Shown here in pieces: positions 40,534-49,896 of a DNA stretch of 64,000 nt (the stretch's first letter is position 1; the number at the start of each line of letters is the position of its first letter). This DNA is from G963556115 sp963666605 (lineage in GTDB: Bacteria > Planctomycetota > SZUA-567). The stretch is from assembly GCA_965140405.1 (NCBI GenBank), contig OZ223208.1, forward strand, positions 806,001 through 870,000. The letters are read 5' to 3'. The notes under the pieces are model-generated. The model made no database searches. It was not told the origin of the DNA and worked only from the letters and a program-made list of their open reading frames with translations. A program made the position numbers and the translations under genes.

Positions 40534-42564
40534 CTATAAAACCCTAAAGGTCAATATGGTAATATCATCATGTTGCTCAGATTTCCCTTGGTGACTCTCT
40601 ACTTCTTCTATTAATTTTTGCACGAAATCCTCGCTATTTAGCTCGGAATTCTCCCTAATAAAGTCATAAAACCTCTGCTCGCTAAACTCATCTCTATTTG
40701 TATCTCTTGACTCTATTATGCCATCTGTATACAGTATTACCCTATCACCTTTTTGCAACTGTACTTTTTTCTCTTTTAGCGTTTTACCGAACATCTCTCC
40801 TTTATCAAATCCTAGTGCTATTCCATTAGGATTTACTAGATCTATTTCACCATTAGAGTGATGCAGAACCATAGGATTATGCCCAGCTGAGGAACAAAGT
40901 ATGCTATGATTTTCGCAATCCAATATAATATAAAGCGCGGTAACAAACATCCCCCGCTTGATATCAGCAGAAACCATAGTATTTGTTGCTATAAGAGTTT
41001 CAGCTGAAGACAAGTTATTCTTTGCTGCAAACCGCAAAATAGTTCTTGTAGTTGCCATTACCATACTTCCAGGCACACCCTTACCAGATACATCTGCAAC
41101 AACCAATCCATAATGCGTATCATCAATAGGGAAGAAATCATAATAATCGCCCCCAACCTCTTTTGCTGGCTGATATGCGGCAAAGATATCAATACCATTT
41201 ATTTCAGGAAGCTTCGGTGGAAGTAACTTGAGTTGGATTTCTCGAGCCATATCCAGTTCATTTTCCATCCTTAGAGCTTTTTTCTCATTATCTGAAGCAT
41301 CTTTTAGAATTCTAGTAATTCTATCAAACTCACTAGCAATCAGCCCTATTTCATCTGTAGAATAACTAGCCGTCTTATGAGTTAGATCTCCTGAAGCCAC
41401 AATATCCATATCATTTATAAGGAGTCTAACAGGTCTTGTAATTATTGAACCTACCACCAAGCTAGTAATAATTGAAAGAATAATAGCAATGATGGCAGCA
41501 AATGCAAAGATGCTGAAGGTCTTCTTCATTCTTTCAACTATCTGCGATGCTCTCACAGCAATAATTGCTCTACCTACTTCATTATTTTGGTTATCATAGA
41601 TCGGTATATCAAAGATCAGTGACTGGACTTCCTTACCATTTTTATTAATATCAGAGTGCATAGCACCCGAAAATTTCACTATCCCGCCATAGACAATACA
41701 TGGCGTTTGGGGCGTATTAAACCTGATTACCTTATCTCCAATAGTACACTGTGAAATATCAGCGTAATTATCGATCCAGTTGCTCTTAACAATAGGCAAT
41801 ACACCTTCTTGTCCTTCTTCTAATTCGTTGCTCATCTCAGATCTTGCAAGAAGTAATAATTTCTCATTATACGACTTACCGGTAATGCCAGGATTCAAAT
41901 AACGCTCTAAGACATCATCTTTTCCTACTAAGATATACGCGGCCAATGTCTGAGATTCATGCAAAACTCCATCAATAGATCTATAGGAGATTATTTTATT
42001 TAGTAAGCCTCCGGTTCTTGAAGCATAGAGAGTTTTCTGACTCATTCTATAGCTTGCCGTTGAATGCTTAGGTAGCTTGGATTTATCAAAAGATGCCACA
42101 CGCTTTAAAAAATCGCTTGTTGTAGTCAATCCCAGATCTACAGGCCAAGGTTTATAAGAATTTATTGTTCCCGCATTAAAAAAAGTCCTGTTTGACTTTT
42201 CTATAATCATAGAACCAAAGTCTGATAATAAGGTTACTTGAGCAAGTCCGCTCTTGAGTATTTCATTAGCAATCGACTCAGAGGATGTCCTCGCAATAAA
42301 TACAGTAAAAAGCGATATAACGCCTATAAATACAATGATAATAGGTAAGGCAAACTTTAGAGCAAGCCCCATGCCCTTCTTTTTCTTTCTATCTCTATCA
42401 TGTTGGTTCACGCTACTCAATATGCCAAGCACTCGCGTATCATTACTACCTAATGTTTTTTTCGGTGTACGGATATAGTTACTTCTGGTATGCATAGGCC
42501 TCCTACCAGTAACACTATCAGAAAAGGCATCACCACTATTATTAGGTATCTTAATTGGCTTCAT
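40534..42564 (-). CDS. Membrane-bound PP2C phosphatase, HAMP-SpoIIE (RsbU-like)
   Basis: About 676 residues. A basic cytoplasmic tail, a first membrane span (LKFALPIIIVFIGVISLFTVF), roughly 270 residues of extracytoplasmic sensor region, a second span (FAFAAIIAIILSIITSLVVGSI), a HAMP linker (TRPVRLLINDMDIVASGDL) and a C-terminal PP2C domain. Phosphatase motifs: LDMAREIQLKLLPP, EVGGDYYDFF, VADVSGKGVPGSMVMA, SSAGHNPM, LYTDGIIESRD, QHDDITILTF. It would dephosphorylate the STAS protein in response to an envelope signal. The start is uncertain: ATG 42564, GTG 42588 (no ribosome site) or ATG 42495 (AGGAGG only 3 nt upstream). Confidence 0.9.
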   Translation of the reverse strand: MKPIKIPNNSGDAFSDSVTGRRPMHTRSNYIRTPKKTLGSNDTRVLGILSSVNQHDRDRKKKKGMGLALKFALPIIIVFIGVISLFTVFIARTSSESIANEILKSGLAQVTLLSDFGSMIIEKSNRTFFNAGTINSYKPWPVDLGLTTTSDFLKRVASFDKSKLPKHSTASYRMSQKTLYASRTGGLLNKIISYRSIDGVLHESQTLAAYILVGKDDVLERYLNPGITGKSYNEKLLLLARSEMSNELEEGQEGVLPIVKSNWIDNYADISQCTIGDKVIRFNTPQTPCIVYGGIVKFSGAMHSDINKNGKEVQSLIFDIPIYDNQNNEVGRAIIAVRASQIVERMKKTFSIFAFAAIIAIILSIITSLVVGSIITRPVRLLINDMDIVASGDLTHKTASYSTDEIGLIASEFDRITRILKDASDNEKKALRMENELDMAREIQLKLLPPKLPEINGIDIFAAYQPAKEVGGDYYDFFPIDDTHYGLVVADVSGKGVPGSMVMATTRTILRFAAKNNLSSAETLIATNTMVSADIKRGMFVTALYIILDCENHSILCSSAGHNPMVLHHSNGEIDLVNPNGIALGFDKGEMFGKTLKEKKVQLQKGDRVILYTDGIIESRDTNRDEFSEQRFYDFIRENSELNSEDFVQKLIEEVESHQGKSEQHDDITILTFRVL

Positions 42565-42588
42565 CCTTATAATTACCCATACTATCAC

Positions 42589-42958
42589 TTTATGAAGTTA
42601 ACAACAAAATGCTTCTATTTTTCTCTTTGTATGCTCACAAATGACATAAGACCTTAAGTAATATACAAATAATATACATTACCTACTGATTACTTATTAA
42701 TATTTTACCTTATTATAAAGTTTTACGCCACCATAAAGTACAAGAATAAGTAGTAAATGCCATTAAAAATATACGCAAATCAAATAATCAACCAGTCATA
42801 TCCCCAAAACACACGCTTTTTCGACAATATACACCACAAAATATACTAAAAAAATGCGTTGAATGTCAATATATTGACACCCAACGCACAAAAACACAAA
42901 CAAAACACTCCAATGTCTAAGTATACCACCGTGATCTACTAAGAACAAACATCATATC
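42589..42958. other. 370-nt intergenic region
   Basis: Between the phosphatase gene and an upstream minus-strand gene. Apart from the terminator at 42856-42889 only AT-rich sequence is seen, presumably carrying the promoter of the partner-switch operon. Confidence 0.4.
42849..42889 (-). terminator. Intrinsic terminator with perfect inner palindrome
   Basis: TGCGTTG (42856-42862) pairs with CAACGCA (42883-42889) around a 16-bp palindrome TGTCAATATATTGACA; on the minus strand it is followed by seven T. Confidence 0.85.
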
Positions 42959-43618
42959 TCAATTCAGCTCTACCCCAAATAGCTCACTTTCAATCATACT
43001 CAGAGCCCTAGCGTCTTCGCCATGATCAAGTAGTACATTAACAACCTTCATTGTTGCTGAACTAATAACACCATTACTTTCATTAGCTCTTCTAACCGCG
43101 ATCTTCTTCCCAGAAGTACGATACTTTGGCATCGATATATCAACCGCAGCAATAACTTTATTATTAAAACTTGCGCTTATACTCTTATTTTCAGGCTCAA
43201 TCTTCTGCATTTCGAACTCATCGATAGAAAGTTCTGCATCACTTGGTATAAGTATCTGCCCACCATCAATATAGCCAGAGCTCTGGGTATTTAGAGATCT
43301 CATTATCTCTGCACTCTCTTGCATAGCTGAATCTAGACGCCCCATATTACTCTCTATATTGCTATAAACATCGGCAACGCCAGAGCTTATAGGTATCACT
43401 CTATCATAGTCTACCTCAGAGTCGAGTTCAGTCCCCTGCATAGAGAGTATGCCTTCACTTTCATTACCAACTGATTGAAATGAAACCTCTCTAGTCGACC
43501 AAATTTCGCTACTCTCGTTCGTTAACTGTTTAGCATTTTCAACCATTGTAATTGAGCAGAATAATCCAGCTGCAGCGATGACTACAGGCAGAGCAACTAT
43601 TTTCTTAAATCTTATCAT
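42959..43618 (-). CDS. Hypothetical exported protein
   Basis: 219 residues with an N-terminal signal peptide or anchor (KIVALPVVIAAAGLFCSI) and a mostly polar, Ser- and acid-rich body. No motif recognised. Segments such as AVDISMPKYRTSGKKIAVRRA and VNVLLDHGEDARALSMIESELF look folded, the latter helical. Ends in TGA and has its own terminator downstream. AGGAGAAAG precedes the ATG. A role in the envelope is the most that can be said. Confidence 0.75.
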   Translation of the reverse strand: MIRFKKIVALPVVIAAAGLFCSITMVENAKQLTNESSEIWSTREVSFQSVGNESEGILSMQGTELDSEVDYDRVIPISSGVADVYSNIESNMGRLDSAMQESAEIMRSLNTQSSGYIDGGQILIPSDAELSIDEFEMQKIEPENKSISASFNNKVIAAVDISMPKYRTSGKKIAVRRANESNGVISSATMKVVNVLLDHGEDARALSMIESELFGVELN

Positions 43619-43925
43619 ATCTTTCTCCTATTGTGTAATATGATTTTAAAACCTCTTAATTTAACCCCTATGTACACTATCGGTAAAAGTTGATGCAAAA
43701 CTCCACTCATATTCGATAAAAATTGGTTTTTTTTAACTTTTAATCTTATGGAAGTTGTTGCTCTTTAAAGTATCTTGAATATACTCATATATATAGAGTT
43801 AACAAACGAGGGGGCAAAAGATATTCCTTTTTTTGTTGGAGTTCAATTCCTTACTTAGGGATAGCTATTAATAGGTATACTCCTCGTATAGAAATAAGTA
43901 GTTTATTTACCAAAGGTAGGATTAA

Positions 43926-44483
43926 ATGCAGAACGAATCGATATTAAGAAAAGAAGATACACTATTTCTCATAATAGATATCCAAGAGCGACTTCTTCCA
44001 GCAGTTAGTGAGAGCGAAGAGGTAGAGAAGTACTCAACAATTCTCGCGCAAGCAGCCAAGATATTAAACATTCCCCTGATAATAAGTGAGCAGTACCCCA
44101 AGGGGCTCGGCTCAACAATCAGCAGTATCCTTGAGGCAATGCCTGAGAATACCAAGGTAATTGAGAAGTATAGCTTTTCCTGCATGAAGAATGATGAACT
44201 TGCTAGAGAACTCAAAGCTAGTCGGGCATCACAAGTAGTTATCAGTGGTATAGAGTCACATATCTGTGTAGCCCAAACTGCGCTGGATCTTGCAAGCATA
44301 GGGATTCAGGTTCAGATTTTACAAGACGGAGTAAGCAGTCGAAATCCAGCAAATAAGTCAAATGCTCTATCGAGAATGTCTAGAGCTGGAATTACTATTA
44401 GCAACACAGAGAGTGCACTTTTTGAACTACTTGGATACGCCAAAGGCGACGAATTCAAAGCGATCTCAAAATTAATCAAATAA
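43926..44483 (+). CDS. Isochorismatase-like cysteine hydrolase
   Basis: 185 residues. Asp in LIIDIQERLLPA, Lys in VIEKYSFSC and Cys in ISGIESHICVAQTALDLAS complete the catalytic triad; the layout resembles YcaC-type hydrolases. Substrate unknown. First gene of an operon with the CYTH protein (25-nt gap), thiC and aroA. The 307 nt upstream are AT-rich with no gene seen. It is distinct from the family member at 36.0 kb, with low similarity outside the motifs. Confidence 0.88.
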   Translation: MQNESILRKEDTLFLIIDIQERLLPAVSESEEVEKYSTILAQAAKILNIPLIISEQYPKGLGSTISSILEAMPENTKVIEKYSFSCMKNDELARELKASRASQVVISGIESHICVAQTALDLASIGIQVQILQDGVSSRNPANKSNALSRMSRAGITISNTESALFELLGYAKGDEFKAISKLIK

Positions 44484-44508
44484 GCTAATAACAAGGTGGA
44501 AACAGAGT

Positions 44509-45057
44509 ATGAAGATAGAAATAGAATGCAAACTACACCTTGACAACCCTGAAAAGGTAAAGGAATTGCTTACCCAACTCGGTGCCGAAGACATGGGAGA
44601 GGTATATGAAAAGAACTGGGTCTTCGAAAAGGACGGTAATCTTAGAGAGAGTAGAACACTGCTCCGCTTGAGAATGCATGATGATGAAACCGCCGGGATT
44701 GTTACACACAAGACACCAGCTACAGAAGGTAGGTTTAAAAGTAGGCATGAAACCGAGACCGTTGTAGAAAATGCGGCAAATATGCGATTAATTTTTGAGA
44801 GTTTGGGTTACACTGTAGATTGGTACTACGAAAAGAAGAGGCACACTTATAAATATGACGGCATGTCTATTGTTCTAGACACTACACCAGAGCTAGGTGT
44901 TTTTATTGAGATAGAAGGCAGTAACGACGAAGAAATAGAGATTTTACTCGGTAAAATTGAATTAGATATCAATGATAATATCATGGAAAGCTACCCAGCA
45001 ATTTGGCGTAAGAATTGCCAAAAGCAAGGTCGTGCGTTTTGTGATTGGAAATTTTAA
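44509..45057 (+). CDS. CYTH-domain protein (CyaB/ThTPase-like triphosphate tunnel enzyme)
   Basis: 182 residues. The ExExK signature is at the N-terminus (MKIEIECKLHL); RTLLRLRMHDDE, VTHKTP, KKRHTYKY and the acidic strand ELGVFIEIEG supply the charged tunnel that binds triphosphates with magnesium. Members are class IV adenylate cyclases, thiamine triphosphatases or tripolyphosphatases. Placement 51 nt before thiC makes a thiamine-triphosphatase role attractive, but this is inference. AAGGTGGA precedes the ATG. Confidence 0.88.
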   Translation: MKIEIECKLHLDNPEKVKELLTQLGAEDMGEVYEKNWVFEKDGNLRESRTLLRLRMHDDETAGIVTHKTPATEGRFKSRHETETVVENAANMRLIFESLGYTVDWYYEKKRHTYKYDGMSIVLDTTPELGVFIEIEGSNDEEIEILLGKIELDINDNIMESYPAIWRKNCQKQGRAFCDWKF

Positions 45058-45108
45058 CAATAGATAATATATATAGAGTATATTCAGATAAAGAACAGAA
45101 GGAATAGT

Positions 45109-46383
45109 ATGACACTAATTGAACTAGCACGTGCTGGAAAAACAGATAAGCGCATGGAAGCAGCTGCAAAGGCAGAAAAAGTTGACATTGAAGTGATTCG
45201 CAAGGGCGTAGCTGATGGTACAAAGGTTATCCCGTGGGCAGAAGGTCATGATCTGATAAATCCTTGCGCTGTAGGAGACGGACTAAGTTGCAAAGTGAAT
45301 GCCAACTTCGGTACCTCACCTGACAGGGTTGAGATAAAGGAAGAGCTAGAAAAGATGCAAGCCGCTGTTAATGCTAAAGCTGACGCGGTTATGGATCTAT
45401 CAACTGGCGGCAACCTCCGTGAGATCCGTAAAGAGGTAAGAGATACCTGCCCGATCTCCCTTGGCTCAGTCCCTATGTACGAAGCAGGTCACATGACCCT
45501 TGCCCGTGGTGATACATTCAAAAATATGACCGCGAAAGACATGCTTGAAGGTGTCAGACTACATGTACAAGACGGCGTAGATTTCATTACTGTACACTGT
45601 GGTATTACTCAGAGAGCAATAGAATATCTAAAAGAAAAACCGCGCCTATGCGGTGTCGTAAGCAGAGGTGGCTCAATGCTAGCTAGATGGATGGTTGCAA
45701 ACAAAACGGAAAATCCACTCTACACACACTTTGATGAGGTTATTGCTATGTGCAAGGAGAAAGACTGCACACTATCACTAGGTGATGCTCTCAGACCAGG
45801 AGCACTTGCAGATGCAGGTGACAGAGCACAAATAGAAGAACTATACACACTCGGTGAACTCGCAGATAGAGCAAGATCTGCAGGAGTTCAGGTAATTATT
45901 GAAGGGCCTGGACACGTTCCATTCAATCAGATTCAGAGCCAGATGCAGATGGAGAAGAAGGCATGCGGCGGCGCTCCATTCTATGTTCTAGGGCCACTAG
46001 TTACAGATATTGCGCCAGGGTATGACCACATTGCTTGCGCTATTGGCGGCACATTAGCAGCAACTTCAGGTGCAAACTTCCTCTGCTATGTTACTCCAGC
46101 AGAGCACCTCAGACTACCAAACCCTCAAGACGTACACGAGGGAGTTATTGCTTCTAGAATTGCTGCTCATGCAGCAGATATTGCTAACGGTATACCAGGA
46201 GCAAGAGACTGGGATGACGAGATGAGTAGAGCTAGAAAAGCTCAGAATTGGGATAGGATGTACGAGCTATCAATAGACCCAAAGAAGGCTCGATCATCAA
46301 GATCGGAAGTTATGCCAAACGAAGAAGATGTCTGCTCAATGTGTGGTGACTTCTGCGCGCTACGAGGTGAAGACTACTTATAA
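45109..46383 (+). CDS. thiC: Phosphomethylpyrimidine synthase ThiC
   Basis: 424 residues, the short form lacking the long N-terminal domain of the E. coli enzyme. Radical-SAM enzyme that turns aminoimidazole ribotide into the HMP-P pyrimidine of thiamine. Conserved: MDLSTGGNLREIRKEV, ITVHCGITQRAIEYL, SRGGSMLARWM, SLGDALRPG, IEGPGHVPFNQI, and the C-terminal cluster motif CSMCGDFCA. No TPP riboswitch is upstream because it is translated from within an operon 51 nt after the CYTH gene. AAGGAA precedes the ATG. Confidence 0.97.
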   Translation: MTLIELARAGKTDKRMEAAAKAEKVDIEVIRKGVADGTKVIPWAEGHDLINPCAVGDGLSCKVNANFGTSPDRVEIKEELEKMQAAVNAKADAVMDLSTGGNLREIRKEVRDTCPISLGSVPMYEAGHMTLARGDTFKNMTAKDMLEGVRLHVQDGVDFITVHCGITQRAIEYLKEKPRLCGVVSRGGSMLARWMVANKTENPLYTHFDEVIAMCKEKDCTLSLGDALRPGALADAGDRAQIEELYTLGELADRARSAGVQVIIEGPGHVPFNQIQSQMQMEKKACGGAPFYVLGPLVTDIAPGYDHIACAIGGTLAATSGANFLCYVTPAEHLRLPNPQDVHEGVIASRIAAHAADIANGIPGARDWDDEMSRARKAQNWDRMYELSIDPKKARSSRSEVMPNEEDVCSMCGDFCALRGEDYL

Positions 46384-46435
46384 ACTATTCAGTAGCACCT
46401 ATTATATTTCAAATACACTAAAAAGGAATCAAGCC

Positions 46436-47716
46436 GTGGCATTAGTCGGTAACTTTTCTCCAATTGGAGACAAATCTGTAAGTCATAGAATCGCACTATT
46501 TGCTATCCTTGCTAAGGGAGTATGCAGAGTATCAAACTTCTCTACAGGCGAGGATTGCTTATCAAGCCTTGAAGCCTTTGAGGCGCTCGGAGGAAAGGTC
46601 ATACGCTCCACCGACATAAATGAGATTCTAATAACTGGACTAGAGGGAAACAATAAACCCAATGGTATTACAGAGATTGACTGTGGAAACTCTGGTACAA
46701 CAATTCGATTCCTTATGGGTATCCTTGCAGGACTTAGCACGGGTATATTTAGACTCACAGGTGATGAGTACCTCAGCAAACGCCCTATGGAGCGTATTGC
46801 AAGCCCGTTAAGAAGCATGGGAGCAGAGATAACGACAACTGCAGACCATCCTCCAGTAGACATTACAGCTTCCCCACTTCACGGTATTGATTTCACACTA
46901 CCTGTAGCAAGCGCACAGTTAAAGAGCGCAGTCTTACTTGCGGCTCTAAATGGTAATGGTGTGACAAGGGTGATAGAACCCATCCCGTCGAGAGACCATA
47001 CAGAGCTAATGCTCAAGTCATTCGGTGCTGATATTTCAAATATAGACGGAGTAATCATCATAGTTCCAAGTGAACTCAACCTTCCTGAAACTTTTTATGT
47101 TCCCAGCGACCCATCTTCAGCAGCATTCCTCCTTACAGCTGCGGCACTTATTGAAGGTAGTGATGTTACTGCCAAAGGTATCTTGCTAAACCCTACCCGC
47201 ACCCACTTCTTAGAAATATTGAAGCGCATGGGAGCTGATGTAGAAATTACAGAACAAGGTAGTATACCTGAACCATGGGGAGATATAAGAATTAAGTACA
47301 ACGGTAGGTTGAAAGCTGCAGATATATCAGAAGAAGAAGTTCCACTACTTGTAGATGAAATACCCATTCTTTCACTTGCTGCTTCACTAGCTAATGGCGT
47401 CTCTACCTACAAAGGGCTCTCTGAACTTAGAGTAAAAGAGACCGATAGAGTAGAAGCAGTTCAGGAAGAACTGGGCTCATACGGCACAAATATTTCAGTG
47501 CTTGCTGGCAGAGAGAATGATTCACTTATCATTGAAGGAGTAGAGCGCCTTACACCTTCAATGAATGCGGTTGACTCACGAGGAGACCATAGAATGTCAA
47601 TGACGCTACGTTTAGCACATGTCATTTCAGGATCAAATACAGAGATAATAAAAGAATCTTGTGCTGCCGTTTCATATCCTGACTTTCAATCAGACCTATC
47701 TCGTCTGAACAACTAA
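46436..47716 (+). CDS. aroA: 3-phosphoshikimate 1-carboxyvinyltransferase (EPSP synthase)
   Basis: 426 residues. Shikimate-pathway enzyme joining shikimate-3-phosphate and phosphoenolpyruvate. Motifs: GDKSVSHRIALFAIL, DCGNSGTTIRFLMG, LTGDEYLSKRPMERI, ASAQLKSAVLLAAL, DPSSAAFLLTAAAL, LRVKETDRVEAV and DHRMSMTLRLA. The start is the GTG at 46436, 9 nt after AAAAGGAA; the frame is open further upstream into thiC, but that overlap is not plausible. The enzyme starts about ten residues shorter than usual, missing part of the first strand. Last gene of the operon. Confidence 0.95.
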   Translation: MALVGNFSPIGDKSVSHRIALFAILAKGVCRVSNFSTGEDCLSSLEAFEALGGKVIRSTDINEILITGLEGNNKPNGITEIDCGNSGTTIRFLMGILAGLSTGIFRLTGDEYLSKRPMERIASPLRSMGAEITTTADHPPVDITASPLHGIDFTLPVASAQLKSAVLLAALNGNGVTRVIEPIPSRDHTELMLKSFGADISNIDGVIIIVPSELNLPETFYVPSDPSSAAFLLTAAALIEGSDVTAKGILLNPTRTHFLEILKRMGADVEITEQGSIPEPWGDIRIKYNGRLKAADISEEEVPLLVDEIPILSLAASLANGVSTYKGLSELRVKETDRVEAVQEELGSYGTNISVLAGRENDSLIIEGVERLTPSMNAVDSRGDHRMSMTLRLAHVISGSNTEIIKESCAAVSYPDFQSDLSRLNN

Positions 47717-47904
47717 GAAACACCTATATCTTTTAAGCCTACTCCCTCCATAAAATAATTACGGAGCCCTAAGTGAGGCGGGTTGACCTGAAAAACTTTC
47801 TTGAATTCACTAATGATAAAAATTACAACATATTGAATCACCTGTCAAGCAGGTGGTTTAATGTATAACAAGCTTTTGTATTTAATCTACTATAGCTCTA
47901 AAAC

Positions 47905-47939
47905 AAAAGATGTGCAACTAAAATAGTCGCACATCTTTT
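47905..47939 (-). terminator. Terminator after fabF
   Basis: 11-bp stem AAAAGATGTGC (47905-47915) with GCACATCTTTT (47929-47939); T-rich on both sides. A smaller hairpin CACCTG/CAGGTG at 47839-47855 may serve aroA. Confidence 0.8.
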
Positions 47940-47977
47940 TAAATTTAAATAGTCATCTAATACTTTAATGGCAGAAT

Positions 47978-49273
47978 CTAGCCTTCATACTTTCCAAGAA
48001 GTAACGAAACATTATGCCCACCAAATCCAAGTGAATTAGACATAGCATACTTCACTTCACGTTTTCTAGCAACATTTGGAGTAACATCTAGATCACATTC
48101 AGGATCAGGAGTTTCGTAATTAATAGTAGGTGGAATCATACCATCCCTCATAGCCAATGCACAGAATCCAAATTCAACACCACCAGCGGCTCCAAGCATA
48201 TGCCCCGTACAACTCTTCGTAGAGCTAACAGATACATTCTTAGACCCAGCTTCACCAAGGGCAAGCTTTATACCAGCTGTCTCAGACTTGTCATTTAGTG
48301 GAGTCGAAGTACCATGAGCATTAATATAGTCAATATCTTCAGGAGATGCTCCAGCCTGATCCATAGCAATCTTCATAGCTCTAGCAATACCATCACCATT
48401 CTCACTCGGCGCTGTAATGTGGGAGGCATCATCAGTAAAACCATACCCAACAACCTCACCATATATTTTAGCACCACGAGCTTTAGCATGCTCAAGTTCC
48501 TCAAGCATAACAGCACCAGCACCCTCACCCATCACAAAGCCGTCTCTATCTTTATCAAACGGACGACACGCTTTTTGTGGGTCATCATTTCTAGTCGATA
48601 GAGCCTTCATGCTTGAGAAACCACCAAGCCCCATAATACCTATACCTGCCTCACTTCCACCAGCCAAAACAATATCTGCATCACCTACTTGAATATGCCT
48701 AAACGCAAGACCAATAGCATGCGATCCAGAAGCGCAAGCTGTCACAGGAGCATAGTTCAAACCTTTAAAACCTAGCTCAATTGCAACCTGACCACAGCCA
48801 GCATTTACCATAAGTAGTGGTACGCTAAATGGAGATATCCTCTTTGCTGCCTTACGAGGCTTATCGCCTTCACCATCGCCATAATTATCAAGGTACTTTC
48901 TGAGCTGTTGTTCAACAGACAATATACCACCAATTCCACTTGCAAATACAGAACCACAGCGGTTTAGATCGACTTTTTCGAGATCCAACCCTGCGTCTTC
49001 TTTTGCCATTTGAGCAGCAGCAACAGTAAAGTGCACAAACTTATCAATTCTTTTAGCTTCCCTTGGATTCATAAACTTATTGATATCAAAATCTTTTACC
49101 TGACACCCAAAGTGTACACTAAATCCTTCATGATCTATACTATCATCAAAGGTAGCTGCACCATTTACACCCTTTAGGACTGCGTCCCAACTCTCTTGTG
49201 TTCCCACACCTACAGGAGTAACCAGCCCGACCCCAGTAACGACAACTCTACGAAGTTCAATAGTTTTAGCCAT
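47978..49273 (-). CDS. fabF: 3-oxoacyl-ACP synthase II
   Basis: 431 residues, condensing enzyme of fatty-acid elongation. Catalytic Cys in TACASGSHAIG, His in NAHGTSTPLND and second His in KSCTGHMLGAAGG; Phe-gate region SNSLGFGGHNVSL at the C-terminus. About 15 residues longer than E. coli FabF through an insertion near 125-150 (NYGDGEGDKPRKAA). Last gene of the rpmF-plsX-fab cluster, 199 nt after acpP, with a hairpin in the gap that could set its level. Confidence 0.96.
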   Translation of the reverse strand: MAKTIELRRVVVTGVGLVTPVGVGTQESWDAVLKGVNGAATFDDSIDHEGFSVHFGCQVKDFDINKFMNPREAKRIDKFVHFTVAAAQMAKEDAGLDLEKVDLNRCGSVFASGIGGILSVEQQLRKYLDNYGDGEGDKPRKAAKRISPFSVPLLMVNAGCGQVAIELGFKGLNYAPVTACASGSHAIGLAFRHIQVGDADIVLAGGSEAGIGIMGLGGFSSMKALSTRNDDPQKACRPFDKDRDGFVMGEGAGAVMLEELEHAKARGAKIYGEVVGYGFTDDASHITAPSENGDGIARAMKIAMDQAGASPEDIDYINAHGTSTPLNDKSETAGIKLALGEAGSKNVSVSSTKSCTGHMLGAAGGVEFGFCALAMRDGMIPPTINYETPDPECDLDVTPNVARKREVKYAMSNSLGFGGHNVSLLLGKYEG

Positions 49274-49389
49274 GTTTATATTCTTTATCTCTCAGTATTA
49301 TTCGAGAAATTCCTTCTTCTTTTGAATCAATATATTTAAGACATTTACCAAAAGTACTAAAAAGGCACCTCTAGTATATTAAATTTCGG

Positions 49390-49412
49390 GCATGCGCAGT
49401 GACTGCGCATGC
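49390..49412 (-). promoter_or_regulatory. GC-rich hairpin between acpP and fabF
   Basis: Perfect 10-bp stem GCATGCGCAG (49390-49399) with CTGCGCATGC (49403-49412) and 3-nt loop, in AT-rich surroundings and without a U-tract. Likely processing or attenuation element lowering fabF relative to acpP (inference). Confidence 0.5.
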
Positions 49413-49472
49413 GCCGTAATCGCACAAATACTTCTTAAAGAACCTGCTCTATACAAGTAATTTATATGTATA

Positions 49473-49715
49473 TTATTTAGCTAGTACTTTTTCGATGAAG
49501 TCAACAATATCACCTACAGTTACAGGAGGCTCACCATCTTCTGGAACATCAATATCAAATTCATCTTCGAATTCCATTGTAAGCTCTGCGATATCAAGAC
49601 TATCTGCGTTTAGGTCATCTGCGAAAGATGTTTCTAAAGTTACAGAATCACGTTCAGCCTGAAGTTGATCACAAATAATATCAATTACTTTTCCTTCAAT
49701 TTCTTTTCTATCCAT
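49473..49715 (-). CDS. acpP: Acyl carrier protein
   Basis: 80 residues, strongly acidic four-helix protein. The phosphopantetheine serine is in DDLNADSLDIAELTM (usual DSLDxVE). It carries growing acyl chains to all Fab enzymes encoded around it. AAAGGAAAA precedes the ATG. Sits between fabG (181 nt upstream) and fabF, the conserved order. Confidence 0.97.
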   Translation of the reverse strand: MDRKEIEGKVIDIICDQLQAERDSVTLETSFADDLNADSLDIAELTMEFEDEFDIDVPEDGEPPVTVGDIVDFIEKVLAK

Positions 49716-49896
49716 TTTTTTTCCTTTTAATATAAAAAACAGGTTATAAAAATCATTTCAAACATAATATTTATGCGGAATTATACATAAATTATCTTAT
49801 ATGTCCAGTACAACATAAATCTTTTGCACAACTTTTATATTTCTTCTGAGCCTTTACTCAAAATAACAATAAACAACAATATACAGCAAAAAGCTG

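Noticed and set aside
42864..42881. TGTCAATATATTGACA palindrome as an operator
   Set aside because: It is the inner part of a hairpin followed by seven T on the transcribed strand, so a terminator explains it fully.
45058..45108. TPP riboswitch for thiC
   Set aside because: The gap to the upstream gene is only 51 nt and has none of the conserved TPP-aptamer segments.
46328..46435. N-terminal extension of AroA overlapping thiC
   Set aside because: The GTG at 46436 has a proper ribosome site and starts just before the conserved GDKSVSHR motif; the extension has no family resemblance.
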